DNA from: Vagococcus humatus
Lineage (GTDB): Bacteria > Bacillota > Bacilli > Lactobacillales > Vagococcaceae
Direction: 5' to 3'
NCBI RefSeq assembly: GCF_003950325.1
Contig: NZ_PXZH01000001.1
Coordinates: 965,102 to 1,029,101 of the forward strand
Length of the DNA: 64,000 bases
Shown here: positions 1-10,326 of the stretch, piece by piece
Layout: each line of letters starts with the position of its first letter
Position numbering within the stretch: position 1 is the first letter of the stretch
Position numbers and translations under genes: made by a program
The notes under the pieces: model-generated
What the model was told of the DNA's origin: nothing
Databases searched by the model: none
Seen by the model: only the letters and a program-made list of their open reading frames with translations

Positions 1-243
1 TTGAATATTTAAGGTCAAACCAGTTAGGGCTATAGAATACTCTAACAGTTTACTTTCAGAAAATTTTACCCCTTTGTTTAAACTTTCCCTATTTAACAAT
101 GTATTTCCTAATAAAATACCAAGTAAAATAGCAAAAAGAGCTCCACCTATTTGAGGAAAGATATGTCCGATTTGCTGGGCAACTAATGCAATCACTAAAC
201 AGGCTAAAAACCCTTTGATTCTTTCTACTACAAATTGTTTCAT
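1..243 (-). CDS. YeiH-family putative sulfate exporter (N-terminal part, runs off the window)
   Basis: The 81 codons from the ATG at 243 down to base 1 are open and read as a hydrophobic membrane protein. They include a GGALFAILLGILLGN stretch, which is typical of the first helices of the YeiH/UPF0324 family (putative sulfate exporters). The start follows an AGGTGAT ribosome site, and a TATAAT-like -10 lies at 277-282. The gene is divergent from a LysR regulator at 371, an arrangement known for yeiH genes, so that regulator probably controls it. The C-terminal three quarters lie outside the window, so the family call rests on the N-terminus and the neighbour. Confidence 0.75.
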   Translation of the reverse strand, partial: MKQFVVERIKGFLACLVIALVAQQIGHIFPQIGGALFAILLGILLGNTLLNRESLNKGVKFSESKLLEYSIALTGLTLNIQ

Positions 244-370
244 GTTATTCATCACCTAACTTTTATCTCTTTTTCAATTATAAGAATAACATCTTTTTAC
301 CATAAGCAAAAATTATATATTATAATAGAAGTATTACATAAACTTATAGATAAAAGGATGGAGTATTCTT

Positions 371-1267
371 ATGTTAGACGATTTACATCAAACTTTCTTA
401 ATGGTCTGTCAAGAAAAAAGTTACACCCAAGCAGCTAAACGCTTATATATATCACAGCCTGCAGTCTCTCAACATATTCAAAAACTAGAAGAACATTATC
501 AAACTCAACTGTTCACTTATCAACACCGCAAGCTAACCTTAACTTCTAAAGGAACAGAACTTTATACTGCGCTTATTAAGATCCAAGGTCAAATTACCCA
601 AGTTCAACATCAAATGGCTTTAAAAGAAACTCAACCTAGTCAACTTCGACTTGCTTCTACTCTCTCTATTAGTGACTCTTTTCTCCCTAATATTTTAACT
701 TGCCTATCTCAACACTATCCTTCAGCTAATTTAAGCTGTTATGTTGAAAACACTACCCAGATTTTAACTAAACTGATTCACGGAGAGATCGATTTTGCCT
801 TTGTTGAGGGGAATTTTCCTAAAAGTGACTTTGCCTATCAAATATTAAGTTCTGAAAAATATATTCCTATCGCATCTAGTCACGCTTCATTTTCTTCGAA
901 AAAAAGCTATGAGTTAGCTGATTTATACCCTTTTCCCTTAATTACTCGTGAACCAGGTTCTGGTACTCGTCATATTTTAGACAATGTTTTACATGAATCT
1001 AACAGCACAGTCTACGATTTTAAAAGAGTTTTTGAAATCAGTAATATCCAGACCATAAAATCACTAGTCAAAGCTAATCAAGGGATATCTTTTATTTATC
1101 AAACCGTCGTGTTAGATGAGCTAAAAAAAGGAGAACTTATCCAAATTCCCTTAAACCAAATTCAAGCTAATCATAATTTTTACTTTATCTATTTAAAAGA
1201 TAGTATTTTTGAATCTCACTATTTACACTTATTTCAGATGATAAAAAACCACCTAAAGAAAGATTAG
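371..1267 (+). CDS. LysR-family transcriptional regulator (CysL/YeiE-like)
   Basis: The 298-residue protein has standard LysR length. Residues 1-60 form the winged helix-turn-helix (AAKRLYISQPAVSQHI), and about 90-295 form the periplasmic-binding-like effector domain. The ATG at 371 follows an AAAGGATGG ribosome site, and a TATAAT box lies at 321-326. It is transcribed away from the YeiH-type exporter gene. By family knowledge it should bind the shared 127-bp intergenic region and respond to a small metabolite, perhaps a sulfur compound. The effector cannot be read from sequence. Confidence 0.85.
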   Translation: MLDDLHQTFLMVCQEKSYTQAAKRLYISQPAVSQHIQKLEEHYQTQLFTYQHRKLTLTSKGTELYTALIKIQGQITQVQHQMALKETQPSQLRLASTLSISDSFLPNILTCLSQHYPSANLSCYVENTTQILTKLIHGEIDFAFVEGNFPKSDFAYQILSSEKYIPIASSHASFSSKKSYELADLYPFPLITREPGSGTRHILDNVLHESNSTVYDFKRVFEISNIQTIKSLVKANQGISFIYQTVVLDELKKGELIQIPLNQIQANHNFYFIYLKDSIFESHYLHLFQMIKNHLKKD

Positions 1268-1276
1268 GTGGTTTTT
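1244..1276. terminator. Bidirectional intrinsic terminator
   Basis: A 13-bp perfect stem (1244-1256 with 1264-1276, core AACCACCTAA) is flanked by A and T runs. It lies between the convergent LysR gene, whose stop codon sits in the 3' arm, and the PepSY lipoprotein gene. Confidence 0.85.
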
Positions 1277-1281
1277 ATTTC

Positions 1282-1872
1282 TTAGTCTTCCTGTTCAACT
1301 TCTAAAACTTCTCCTGTTTGGGCATTAATTTTAACAGAAGTATCTTTCAATCCGTTTTTAACTGTTACCTCCCAGTAAGTTATTCCTAACTTTTGTTCCA
1401 ATTCCCATTCATCAGCTTGTCCCTTACCTACTTCTTTTTCAGCTATTTCTGAAATTTCAGTCAAACTTTTTAACTCAGTCACATCTATTTTTTCTTGTTG
1501 TCTTTTTTGCCCATCACGTTCATCTGTATCTAAAGCTTCTTCTTTTTCAGTATCAACTTTTTTAGTTTCTCCATCAACTTTTACTGTGTACTCTTTAATA
1601 TCATCAACGCCCTCAATTTTATACTGAATTTTTCCAAAAGAGTTGTCTAATTCCAATTTTATAATATCAGAATTTGGGTAAGTCTTTTGGTATAAATCAA
1701 TTGCCTCAGATACAGTCACTTCACCTTTTCCATTATCCTGTGTTATATTTTGCTCAGTCACTACATCACTTGGTTTTTCGGCTTGATTTGATTTATTTTG
1801 ACAAGCGGTTAATAGACAAGTTGCGCTAATGAGTAGGATACTTGTACATAATAATTGCTTAACCGACTTCAT
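1282..1872 (-). CDS. PepSY-domain lipoprotein
   Basis: The 196-residue protein has a signal peptide with a lipobox LLTAC (Cys24), so it should be lipid-anchored on the outer face of the membrane. Two PepSY-like modules are visible: about 54-106 (SEAIDLYQKTYP... YTVKVDG) and 133-193 (ITYWEVTVKNG... INAQTGEVLEV). A charged linker rich in Asp, Glu and Lys joins them. PepSY domains are proposed to modulate peptidases or act at the cell surface; the exact role is unknown. The gene stands alone. Confidence 0.85.
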   Translation of the reverse strand: MKSVKQLLCTSILLISATCLLTACQNKSNQAEKPSDVVTEQNITQDNGKGEVTVSEAIDLYQKTYPNSDIIKLELDNSFGKIQYKIEGVDDIKEYTVKVDGETKKVDTEKEEALDTDERDGQKRQQEKIDVTELKSLTEISEIAEKEVGKGQADEWELEQKLGITYWEVTVKNGLKDTSVKINAQTGEVLEVEQED

Positions 1873-1955
1873 AATATCCCCCTTTTATCTTTTTAAACTT
1901 ATTATACCATAACTCTCTTATATGTATATCTAGAGCTATTTATTTTTAAAAAAGA

Positions 1956-1990
1956 GCAAAAAAAAGAAAGGCTTAAAAAGCCCTTCTTTT

Positions 1991-1992
<2 letters not shown>
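1956..1992 (-). terminator. groESL terminator
   Basis: The stem GGCT/AGCC (1970-1973 with 1979-1982) is extended by GAA/TTC and A/T pairs, with a long U run on the minus strand. It overlaps the groEL stop codon. Confidence 0.7.
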
Positions 1993-3634
<1,642 letters not shown>

Positions 3635-3684
3635 TCATTAAATATTTTCTTTCTTGTAAATATCACTTAGTATGTTTCATTCAT

Positions 3685-3969
3685 TTATTCTACAATTGCG
3701 ATAATGTCTTTTTCATGGACGATTAAATAATCGTTACCGTCATGCTTAACATCAGAGCCTGCATATTTTTCAAATAAAACAGTATCTCCAACTTTGACTG
3801 ACATCGGAATGTTTTGACCATTGTCTAAAACCCGACCATCTCCGGTTGCAACCACTTTACCTGTTTGTGGTTTTTCTTGAGAAGCTGAAGTCAACACTAA
3901 ACCGCCTGCTGTTACTTCTTCCTCTTTTGCTACATCAATAATGACACGATCTCCTAATGGTTTTAACAA
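3685..3969 (-). CDS. groES: 10 kDa co-chaperonin GroES
   Basis: This is the co-chaperonin lid for GroEL. I choose the TTG at 3969 as start. It is preceded by GGAGGGATTTAAG, gives the canonical N-terminus [11 protein letters not shown], and yields the usual 94 residues. An in-frame ATG at 4017 would add 16 unlikely residues and lie inside the CIRCE element. The mobile-loop region ([12 protein letters not shown]) and the C-terminal [14 protein letters not shown] strand are typical. It is the first gene of the groESL operon. Confidence 0.95.
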   Translation of the reverse strand: MLKPLGDRVIIDVAKEEEVTAGGLVLTSASQEKPQTGKVVATGDGRVLDNGQNIPMSVKVGDTVLFEKYAGSDVKHDGNDYLIVHEKDIIAIVE

Positions 3970-4010
3970 CTTAAATCCCTCCATCTTTTTTCTTTCAATT
4001 GGATTAGCAA

Positions 4011-4037
4011 TTAGCACTCATCTATGCTAAGTGCTAA
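4011..4037 (-). promoter_or_regulatory. CIRCE element (HrcA operator)
   Basis: TTAGCACTC (4011-4019), nine bases, then AAGTGCTAA (4029-4037). This matches the CIRCE consensus TTAGCACTC-N9-GAGTGCTAA with one mismatch. It lies just downstream of the groESL -10 box, so HrcA binding would repress heat-shock transcription. Confidence 0.95.
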
Positions 4038-4048
4038 CCTACTCTTCT

Positions 4049-4077
4049 ATCATACTCATTATTCTTTTTTTTTGCAA
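4049..4077 (-). promoter_or_regulatory. groESL promoter
   Basis: On the minus strand, -35 TTGCAA (4072-4077), a 17-bp spacer and -10 TATGAT (4049-4054) form a good vegetative promoter directly upstream of CIRCE. Confidence 0.85.
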
Positions 4078-4164
4078 CAATTATGAGCAGATATTTCAAA
4101 ATTTTCGAGTTAATCTTTATTCTATGGTATAATTCCCTCAATAAGTTTTTTAAGAGGTGAAATT

Positions 4165-4809
4165 ATGACATTAGCGCAAAACTTTAAATATACTTTAATA
4201 GCCTATTTGATTGCTTTTTTAAGTCCATCATTGGTTATTTTCTTTTCAAAAGATCCTAAAGTATTAATTCAAGCTAATACTATTATTTACATTTTAGGGG
4301 CAGTAGCATTAATTTTTATTAACACTCGCCTTACAGAGAAACCCTTGGTGGAAAGAAGAAAAAATTCTTCTTGGGTTCAAATCATCTCTTGGGGAGTTAT
4401 CGGCATTTTTATTACTATTTTTTCTCAAGGAGTAGCTAATTTAATCGAACAAAGTCTATTAGGTACTGAAGCGGCTTCCGCTAATACTCAACATATTGTC
4501 ACATTAGCTAAGCAATACCCTTTGTTTCTCTTAGCAGTATCTGTTGGAGGACCTATTATGGAAGAGTTAGTCTTTAGACGGGCCTTTATTGGTTGGTTAG
4601 ATAAATATACCAATGTTTGGTTTGCAGCTGTTTTAAGTGCCTGTTTATTTGCAGTCGCCCACATGGATGGTCATTTTTTAGTCTATTTTACTATGGGAAT
4701 TGTTTTGTTTGCTTTATATGAACACACAGGTAGTATTTGGACTTCTTCTATTGCTCATTGTGCCATGAACTTGCTAGTTGTCCTTACCCAAATGTTTTTT
4801 GTGCCTTAA
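4165..4809 (+). CDS. CPBP-family intramembrane glutamic endopeptidase
   Basis: The 214-residue multi-pass membrane protein carries the CPBP (Abi/CAAX protease) motifs. These are EELVFRR with Glu133, Glu134 and Arg138, then FAVAH with His166, and SSIAH with His198. These residues form the presumed intramembrane catalytic site. Relatives in Gram-positives are linked to processing or immunity functions, but the substrate here is unknown. The gene is divergent from groES with 147 bp between them, and it ends at a strong hairpin shared with rex. Confidence 0.88.
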   Translation: MTLAQNFKYTLIAYLIAFLSPSLVIFFSKDPKVLIQANTIIYILGAVALIFINTRLTEKPLVERRKNSSWVQIISWGVIGIFITIFSQGVANLIEQSLLGTEAASANTQHIVTLAKQYPLFLLAVSVGGPIMEELVFRRAFIGWLDKYTNVWFAAVLSACLFAVAHMDGHFLVYFTMGIVLFALYEHTGSIWTSSIAHCAMNLLVVLTQMFFVP

Positions 4810-4811
4810 TC

Positions 4812-4860
4812 AAAAATAAGCCTTCTATTATCGTAATTGATTAATAGAAGGCTTATTTTT
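4812..4860. terminator. Bidirectional terminator, CPBP gene / rex
   Basis: A 19-bp perfect stem (4812-4830 with 4842-4860) has an 11-nt loop and A/T flanks. It separates the convergent CPBP gene and rex. Confidence 0.9.
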
Positions 4861-5502
4861 TTATTGTTTTTCAGTTGTATAATGATTTAAGAAATAAATC
4901 AATGTTTGTAGTTCATTAGTCAAATCAACACTTTGAACTTGCACAGCTTGAGGGGTAGTTAACCGAACTGGAGTAAAGTTCATAATACCTTTAATCCCTG
5001 CTTCAATCAGTTGATTAGTTGTATCTTGAGCTACTGCAGCTGGCACAGTTAAAATAGCAATTTCAATTTGTTGTTGTTCGATTTGTTCCGCCATATCCTC
5101 AATAGGATAAACAGGAATGCCATCAACAATTCTTCCGACTAAGTCTTCTTTTACATCAAAAGCAGCACTAATCCGAATGTTATTATTTTGATGAAAACCA
5201 TATTTAAGTAAAGCATTACCTAGATTTCCTACTCCTATCAATGCTACACTAGTCAATCGGTCCTCACTAAGTGTCTTACCAAAAAAATCAAGTAAACTTT
5301 CTACATCGTATCCATAGCCACGTTTTCCTAATTCACCAAAATATGAAAAATCTCGACGAATCGTTGCACTATCCACCTTTACAGCTTCACTTAACTCGGT
5401 TGAAGAGACTTTTTTCTTACCAGAATCAAGTAGGACTTTTAAGTAGCGATAATATAGCGGAAGTCTTTTAGCTGTCGCTTTAGGAATCACTTGGTTTTTC
5501 AT
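4861..5502 (-). CDS. rex: Redox-sensing transcriptional repressor Rex
   Basis: Rex senses the NADH/NAD+ ratio and represses fermentation and redox genes. The 213-residue protein has an N-terminal winged helix (about 5-80, with the recognition region [23 protein letters not shown]). A Rossmann NAD-binding domain starting at GVGNLG (90-95) follows. I choose the ATG at 5502 because AAGGAGGAAACAA precedes it and the length then fits the family; an upstream ATG at 5547 has no such site. The promoter region contains two mirrored TTGTGAA half-sites that suggest autoregulation. Confidence 0.95.
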   Translation of the reverse strand: MKNQVIPKATAKRLPLYYRYLKVLLDSGKKKVSSTELSEAVKVDSATIRRDFSYFGELGKRGYGYDVESLLDFFGKTLSEDRLTSVALIGVGNLGNALLKYGFHQNNNIRISAAFDVKEDLVGRIVDGIPVYPIEDMAEQIEQQQIEIAILTVPAAVAQDTTNQLIEAGIKGIMNFTPVRLTTPQAVQVQSVDLTNELQTLIYFLNHYTTEKQ

Positions 5503-5542
5503 TTGTTTCCTCCTTCTATATTTCCATCTAATAAATTGTAGT

Positions 5543-5623
5543 AGCAAATAAATTCACAATAGTATAATACCAGTTACCGCTTATAAAAAGCAATTTTCTT
5601 GGCTTGATTGTGAACTATTTGCT
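5543..5623. promoter_or_regulatory. rex promoter with two mirrored Rex-like half-operators
   Basis: The reverse complement of 5543-5560 reads ATTGTGAATTTATTTGCT, and 5607-5623 reads ATTGTGAACTATTTGCT. Each has a perfect Rex half-site TTGTGAA followed by a degenerate second half. Between them, on the minus strand, lie -35 TTGCTT (5588-5593) and -10 TATTAT (5564-5569) with an 18-bp spacer. The positions fit autoregulation of rex. The second halves are weak, so this is a candidate only. Confidence 0.4.
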
Positions 5624-5857
5624 AATAAAGGGGGAAAAACTTAAATCTTAATCTCATTATCTATTTTTTTCTTTCTTTTCTATGCCTTTACCTTGATAGC
5701 ATTCTTACCAGTTAATTGTTTGTTTATCTTCTGTAAACATAGATTTTACTGATAACATGTGTTAAATTGTTTTAGAGATGTTGCAATTTGTCTGAAAAAA
5801 ATAATAACTAATAATGACTGATGGATAAAACTATCAGACGATAAGTGAGGATTTAAA
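5624..5857 (+). other. Leader and upstream region of the ABC-F gene
   Basis: This AT-rich stretch precedes the ABC-F gene. A possible hairpin CTGATGG (5818-5824) with CTATCAG (5831-5837) lies just before the ribosome site GTGAGG (5845-5850). No single promoter stands out: TTGCAA (5781) and TTGTCT (5788) are possible -35 boxes with poor -10 partners. No terminator-like attenuator is seen. Confidence 0.4.
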
Positions 5858-7804
5858 ATGATATTGTTACAAGCTAATCAAATTGCTCGCTTTTTTGGAG
5901 CAGAAGTTTTATTTGAACAACTATATATGGAAATTCAAGATAATAGCCGAATTGCTTTAGTCGGCCGTAATGGGGCTGGAAAGTCTACTTTATTAAAAAT
6001 AATTGCTGAAATTGAAACACCTGATGCTGGCCATATTTCTAAAACGAAAGATTTAACGATAGGTTATTTAGATCAACATACTGGACTAGATTCTGAAGAA
6101 ACCGTTTGGAATGAACTCCTAAAATCTTTTGAAGAGACTTTAATTATGGAAAAAAGATTACATAGCTTAGAGTTACTCATTGCTGATCCTGATACCTTAG
6201 CTGATCCTAAGCGTTATGAACAAGTTTTAAAAGAATACGATCAGTTGCAACATGATTTTCAACAAATTAACGGCTATGGATATGAGGCAGAAATTAAATC
6301 TATTCTAAATGGCTTTCACTTTGATGAAACTTATTATACTCGGCCAATCAATAGCTTGTCTGGCGGTCAAAAAACTCGCCTTGCTTTAGCTAAGCTATTA
6401 CTAGAACGCCCCAATTTACTTATTTTAGATGAACCTACTAACCACTTAGACATTGAAACCCTTACTTGGTTAGAAACCTATTTACAAAATTACCGAGGAG
6501 CTCTATTGATGGTCTCTCATGACCGTTACTTCTTAGATAAAATCGTCACAGAAGTCTATGAACTAAGCCGACATAAATTACATCACTATAAAGGAAATTA
6601 TAGCTTCTATTTGGAAGAAAAAGCAGAGCGCTTAACAAGAGCCTGGAAAGAATATGATAAACAACAAGACCAAATCCAGAAATTAGAAGATTTTGTGGCC
6701 AAAAACATTGTCCGAGCAAGCACAACTAAACGGGCACAAAGCCGCAGAAAACAGCTAGAAAAAATGGATAGAATTGAAAAACCTTTAGGGGATGAAAAAT
6801 CGGCTAAATTTCAATTTAAAACGAGCAAACAATCTGGCAATGTCGTCCTACAAGTAGAAGGATCAAGTATCGGCTACACCTCTGATGTTGTATTGTCCAA
6901 GCCTGTCGATTTAGATATTCGCAAACAAGAAGCTATTGCCTTAGTAGGACCTAATGGGGTTGGGAAGTCCACCTTATTAAAATCAATCATGGGAGATATT
7001 CCTTTTTTAGAAGGACAAGCTAAACTGGGAACAAATGTATCTATTGGCTATTACGACCAAGAGCAAGCTGACCTCCACTCTACTAAAACTGTTTTAAGCG
7101 AGTTGTGGGATGAACACCCTACCACCCCTGAAAAAGACATTCGCTCTATTTTAGGAAGTTTCCTTTTTACAGGAGATGACGTTCAAAAAACTGTGCCACT
7201 TCTTAGCGGTGGAGAAAAAGCGCGACTAGCTCTAGCTAAATTATCCATGAATCAAGATAATTTTTTAATTTTGGATGAGCCAACCAACCACCTAGATATT
7301 GATAGTAAGGAAGTTTTAGAAAATGCCTTAATCGAATTTGACGGTACTATTCTGTTTGTTTCCCATGACCGTTACTTTATCAACAGAATTGCTACAAAAG
7401 TGGTGGAATTAACACCAGAAGGTAGCACTATGTACTTAGGCGATTATGATTATTTCGTTGAAAAGAAAAAAGAAACAGCTCTACTGGAAGAGCTAACTAA
7501 ACAAGAAACAACCAAACAAGATGTTCCAACCGTTTCAAACAAATCAGATTTTCAACAATCCAAAGATTTCCAAAGACAACTTAGACAATTGAGTCGCCGG
7601 ATTGAAGCAATCGAAAATAGGCTACAAGAAATCGAACAAGAAATCGAGCAACTGCAGCTTAACATGACAGAGCCTACTGTGTTAAATGACCATGTTGCTT
7701 TAATTGAATTAGATCAAAAAGTTTCGCAATTAGAAACCGAGCAACTAACTTTAATGGAAGAATGGGAAGAAAAAAGTTTAGAGTTAGAAGAAATGAATAC
7801 TTAA
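5858..7804 (+). CDS. ABC-F family ATPase (ribosome-associated, YdiF-like)
   Basis: The 648-residue soluble protein has two ABC domains and no membrane segments. The first Walker A is GRNGAGKST (36-44) with LSGGQKTRL near 167. The second is GPNGVGKST near 364 with LSGGEKARL near 449. Both have the ABC-F LDEPTNHLDI motif. The linker between domains (about 255-315) is highly charged, and the C-terminus (about 560-648) is a predicted coiled coil. ABC-F proteins act at the ribosomal E site, rescuing stalled ribosomes or giving antibiotic protection. No resistance phenotype can be inferred here. Confidence 0.92.
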   Translation: MILLQANQIARFFGAEVLFEQLYMEIQDNSRIALVGRNGAGKSTLLKIIAEIETPDAGHISKTKDLTIGYLDQHTGLDSEETVWNELLKSFEETLIMEKRLHSLELLIADPDTLADPKRYEQVLKEYDQLQHDFQQINGYGYEAEIKSILNGFHFDETYYTRPINSLSGGQKTRLALAKLLLERPNLLILDEPTNHLDIETLTWLETYLQNYRGALLMVSHDRYFLDKIVTEVYELSRHKLHHYKGNYSFYLEEKAERLTRAWKEYDKQQDQIQKLEDFVAKNIVRASTTKRAQSRRKQLEKMDRIEKPLGDEKSAKFQFKTSKQSGNVVLQVEGSSIGYTSDVVLSKPVDLDIRKQEAIALVGPNGVGKSTLLKSIMGDIPFLEGQAKLGTNVSIGYYDQEQADLHSTKTVLSELWDEHPTTPEKDIRSILGSFLFTGDDVQKTVPLLSGGEKARLALAKLSMNQDNFLILDEPTNHLDIDSKEVLENALIEFDGTILFVSHDRYFINRIATKVVELTPEGSTMYLGDYDYFVEKKKETALLEELTKQETTKQDVPTVSNKSDFQQSKDFQRQLRQLSRRIEAIENRLQEIEQEIEQLQLNMTEPTVLNDHVALIELDQKVSQLETEQLTLMEEWEEKSLELEEMNT

Positions 7805-7808
7805 ACAT

Positions 7809-7866
7809 AAAAAACTGACTGATTAACCCTTCATGTATCATGTTAAGGTCAATCGGTCAGTTTTTT
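7809..7866. terminator. Terminator between ABC-F gene and nrnA
   Basis: AAAACTGACTGATT (from about 7811) pairs with AATCGGTCAGTTTT (from 7851), with one G-T pair and flanking A/T runs. It separates convergent genes. Confidence 0.8.
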
Positions 7867-7869
7867 AAA

Positions 7870-8817
7870 TTAATGCCAATTTTTGACTAATTCTTGAATT
7901 TCTCCGTAAATAGCTAAAGCTTCTTCTTTATCTTCAGCATTAGCTCCACTTGCTAAAGGATGTCCTCCGCCGTGATGGGCTTTTGCAATCTGATTAATGG
8001 CAGGTCCTTTAGATCTTAAACGCACTCTAAAGAAGCCTTCTAGTTGTTCCACAAAAATTCCCCAGGCAATAATGTCTTCTACCTTACCAGGTAAAGAAAT
8101 TAAAGCAGCTGTCTCAGCATCTGTCACTCCGTATTGAGTTAAAATACTTTGTGGTAAAAAGACCATACAAGCACCATTTTCATCAGCTTTCATCTCTTGT
8201 AATACGTAACCAGCTAACTTGGCTACTTTAAAACTAATTTCATCTATTTGTCTATTTAGTTTACTAGCATCAAATTGATACGCTACTAATTCACTGGCAA
8301 CTTGTAAAGTATGACTAGTTGTTGATGGGTATAAAAAGCGACCAGTATCTCCAACAATTCCCGCATACAATAATCTAGCTGCTTCATCTGTCATCACTAA
8401 GTCATTTTCATTTGCTTTATAGAAGTCATAAATCACTTCACTCGAACTACTAGCGTCAGTATTCACCCAAGAAAGATCCCCATAAGGCTCATCATCTGGA
8501 TGGTGATCCATCTTAATTAGAAAAGCACCTTGATCATAACGATTATCACTAATTCTAGGAGCATTAGCTGTATCTGTTACAATAACCAAAGCATCTTGAT
8601 ATACTTCATCCTCAACTGTCTTCATTTCAGTTAAGTAACTTAAATCCCCAACTGGACCTCCTACTTGATAAATCTTTTTATCAGGAAAAGAGGCAGTTAA
8701 AATTTCAGCTAGTCCGCCTTGAGAACCTAGGGCATCTGGATCAGGACGTTGATGACGGTGAATAATAATAGTAGAATGTTCTTGAATTTTTTTTAAAATT
8801 TCTTTTTCAATCCTCAT
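7870..8817 (-). CDS. nrnA: DHH-family oligoribonuclease / pAp phosphatase NrnA
   Basis: This is a cytoplasmic bifunctional enzyme that degrades nano-RNA and dephosphorylates 3'-phosphoadenosine 5'-phosphate. The 315-residue protein has DPDALGS (26-32), VTDTAN (80-85), DHH at 104-106 and GGGHP near 284. Together these form the DHH/DHHA1 metal site and substrate loop. It lies 10 bp after the YtoI-like regulator gene and is cotranscribed with it. The same pairing (ytqI near ytoI) is known in Bacillus. Confidence 0.92.
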   Translation of the reverse strand: MRIEKEILKKIQEHSTIIIHRHQRPDPDALGSQGGLAEILTASFPDKKIYQVGGPVGDLSYLTEMKTVEDEVYQDALVIVTDTANAPRISDNRYDQGAFLIKMDHHPDDEPYGDLSWVNTDASSSSEVIYDFYKANENDLVMTDEAARLLYAGIVGDTGRFLYPSTTSHTLQVASELVAYQFDASKLNRQIDEISFKVAKLAGYVLQEMKADENGACMVFLPQSILTQYGVTDAETAALISLPGKVEDIIAWGIFVEQLEGFFRVRLRSKGPAINQIAKAHHGGGHPLASGANAEDKEEALAIYGEIQELVKNWH

Positions 8818-8827
8818 ATGACTCTCC

Positions 8828-10141
8828 TTACATTTTTTCCATTAATTGACATAATACAATGGCTTTACCTACAATGGTATTCTCTAAATAGACTTCAATA
8901 TCTAATTTAGCAGACCGACGACCAATTTCTAAAATTCGTGGTCTAATTTCCAACTCGCTATCAATTTGAATTAAACGAAATGAATGTAAATTGACTTGTT
9001 CAATCATGACACTCCGTCTTTGGTTAATATACATCGTTTTTTCTGTCACATCACTAATGACTTCGCTTAACACCCCTAAAGAAACAGTTCCCATACTACT
9101 AACCATTTGAGGCGTTACTGTAAAGTAAAATTTCAAATCAGAACCTTGTTGTTCCAAGTGAATCTCTTCTGATATTTGATCTGAAAAAGTGTTGGCTACT
9201 TGTGGTTGACGTTGAGCAATTTGCATAGCTTTCATCACATCTTGACGAGAAATAATCCCAATTAACGATAAATCATCTGTTACTACCGGCATCATTTCCA
9301 ATCCATCCCAAACCATAATATGTCCTGCACTTGCCACACTCATATGCTCTTTTGCCATAATTGGATCTTTTGTCATAACTTTATCCAAAGTTTGAGTCAA
9401 TTCTTTCCCAATAATATCTTTTGCTGTCACAATTCCTAATACTCGCATATTTTTATTTACAATAGGAAAACGAGAATGAGTCGTAGTGTCTGATAGTGTT
9501 TGGTAATCTTGAATAGTTTCTGTATTAAGTAAGTAACATGTACTTTCTAACGGAGTAATAATATCTTCTACAATCATAATATCTTTTTTGATTAACTGAT
9601 CACTCATGGCACGATTAATCATCGTTGCCACAGTGAAGGTATCATAAGTAGTCCGAATGACTGGCATTCCTACTTGATTAGCCAATTCTTTGATAGTTTC
9701 AGATGTATCAAATCCACCAGTGATTAAAACAGCACTTTCTTTTTCAAGCGCTAATCGCTGAGCTTCTTCACGGTTTCCTACAATGGTTAAACAATCTTTT
9801 GAAATATAGCGATCCATTGCATCTACTCGCATTGCCCCAATAATAAACTTGCTTAAAGGTTTATCTAAACCAGATACACCTCCAAGTACTTCTCCCTCAA
9901 TAATTTTTACAATTTCACCAAAGGTTAGTTTTTGAATATGATTTTTTAATTTTCTCTCAATTCGAATAGTTCCCACTCGTTGAATCGTAGAAACTAATCC
10001 TTCATTTTCAGCATCTTTAATTGCTCGGTAAGCTGTCCCTTCACTTACCTCTAATGTTTTCGCAATTCCACGTACAGAGATTTTCTCTCCAACAGGTAAG
10101 GTTTCAATGTACGATAGAATTTTATCATGTTTGGTTGCCAT
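8828..10141 (-). CDS. YtoI-like protein: HTH, DRTGG, CBS pair and hotdog domain
   Basis: The 437-residue protein has four parts. They are an N-terminal winged HTH (about 1-65, EVSEGTAYRAIKDAE), a DRTGG domain (about 70-185), a tandem CBS pair (about 195-310, VMTKDPIMAKEHMSVASA) and a C-terminal hotdog/MaoC-like domain (about 320-437). The order matches B. subtilis YtoI. CBS domains usually bind adenine nucleotides, so a ligand-controlled regulator is plausible; no target is known. It heads the operon with nrnA. Confidence 0.85.
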   Translation of the reverse strand: MATKHDKILSYIETLPVGEKISVRGIAKTLEVSEGTAYRAIKDAENEGLVSTIQRVGTIRIERKLKNHIQKLTFGEIVKIIEGEVLGGVSGLDKPLSKFIIGAMRVDAMDRYISKDCLTIVGNREEAQRLALEKESAVLITGGFDTSETIKELANQVGMPVIRTTYDTFTVATMINRAMSDQLIKKDIMIVEDIITPLESTCYLLNTETIQDYQTLSDTTTHSRFPIVNKNMRVLGIVTAKDIIGKELTQTLDKVMTKDPIMAKEHMSVASAGHIMVWDGLEMMPVVTDDLSLIGIISRQDVMKAMQIAQRQPQVANTFSDQISEEIHLEQQGSDLKFYFTVTPQMVSSMGTVSLGVLSEVISDVTEKTMYINQRRSVMIEQVNLHSFRLIQIDSELEIRPRILEIGRRSAKLDIEVYLENTIVGKAIVLCQLMEKM

Positions 10142-10205
10142 ACCTAAACTCTCCTCTAATTAACAATATAACAGGTACAATTTTCGTTTCAATCTGTTCA
10201 CACTT

Positions 10206-10234
10206 ATTATAACTGTTTTTATACAAAAGAACAA
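10206..10234 (-). promoter_or_regulatory. Promoter of the YtoI-like gene and nrnA
   Basis: On the minus strand, -35 TTGTTC (10229-10234), a 17-bp spacer and -10 TATAAT (10206-10211) lie 65 bp upstream of the start codon. Confidence 0.7.
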
Positions 10235-10292
10235 AAAGAACGGACTGTAATAGTATAACAGTTTATTTTTAATAATAATACAGAAAAAAAGA

Positions 10293-10319
10293 AAAGTTCT
10301 CAATATAATTGAGAACTTT
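10293..10319 (-). terminator. rnjB terminator
   Basis: A 12-bp perfect stem AAAGTTCTCAAT/ATTGAGAACTTT with a 3-nt loop is followed on the minus strand by a U-rich run. Confidence 0.85.
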
Positions 10320-10326
10320 CTTTAAT

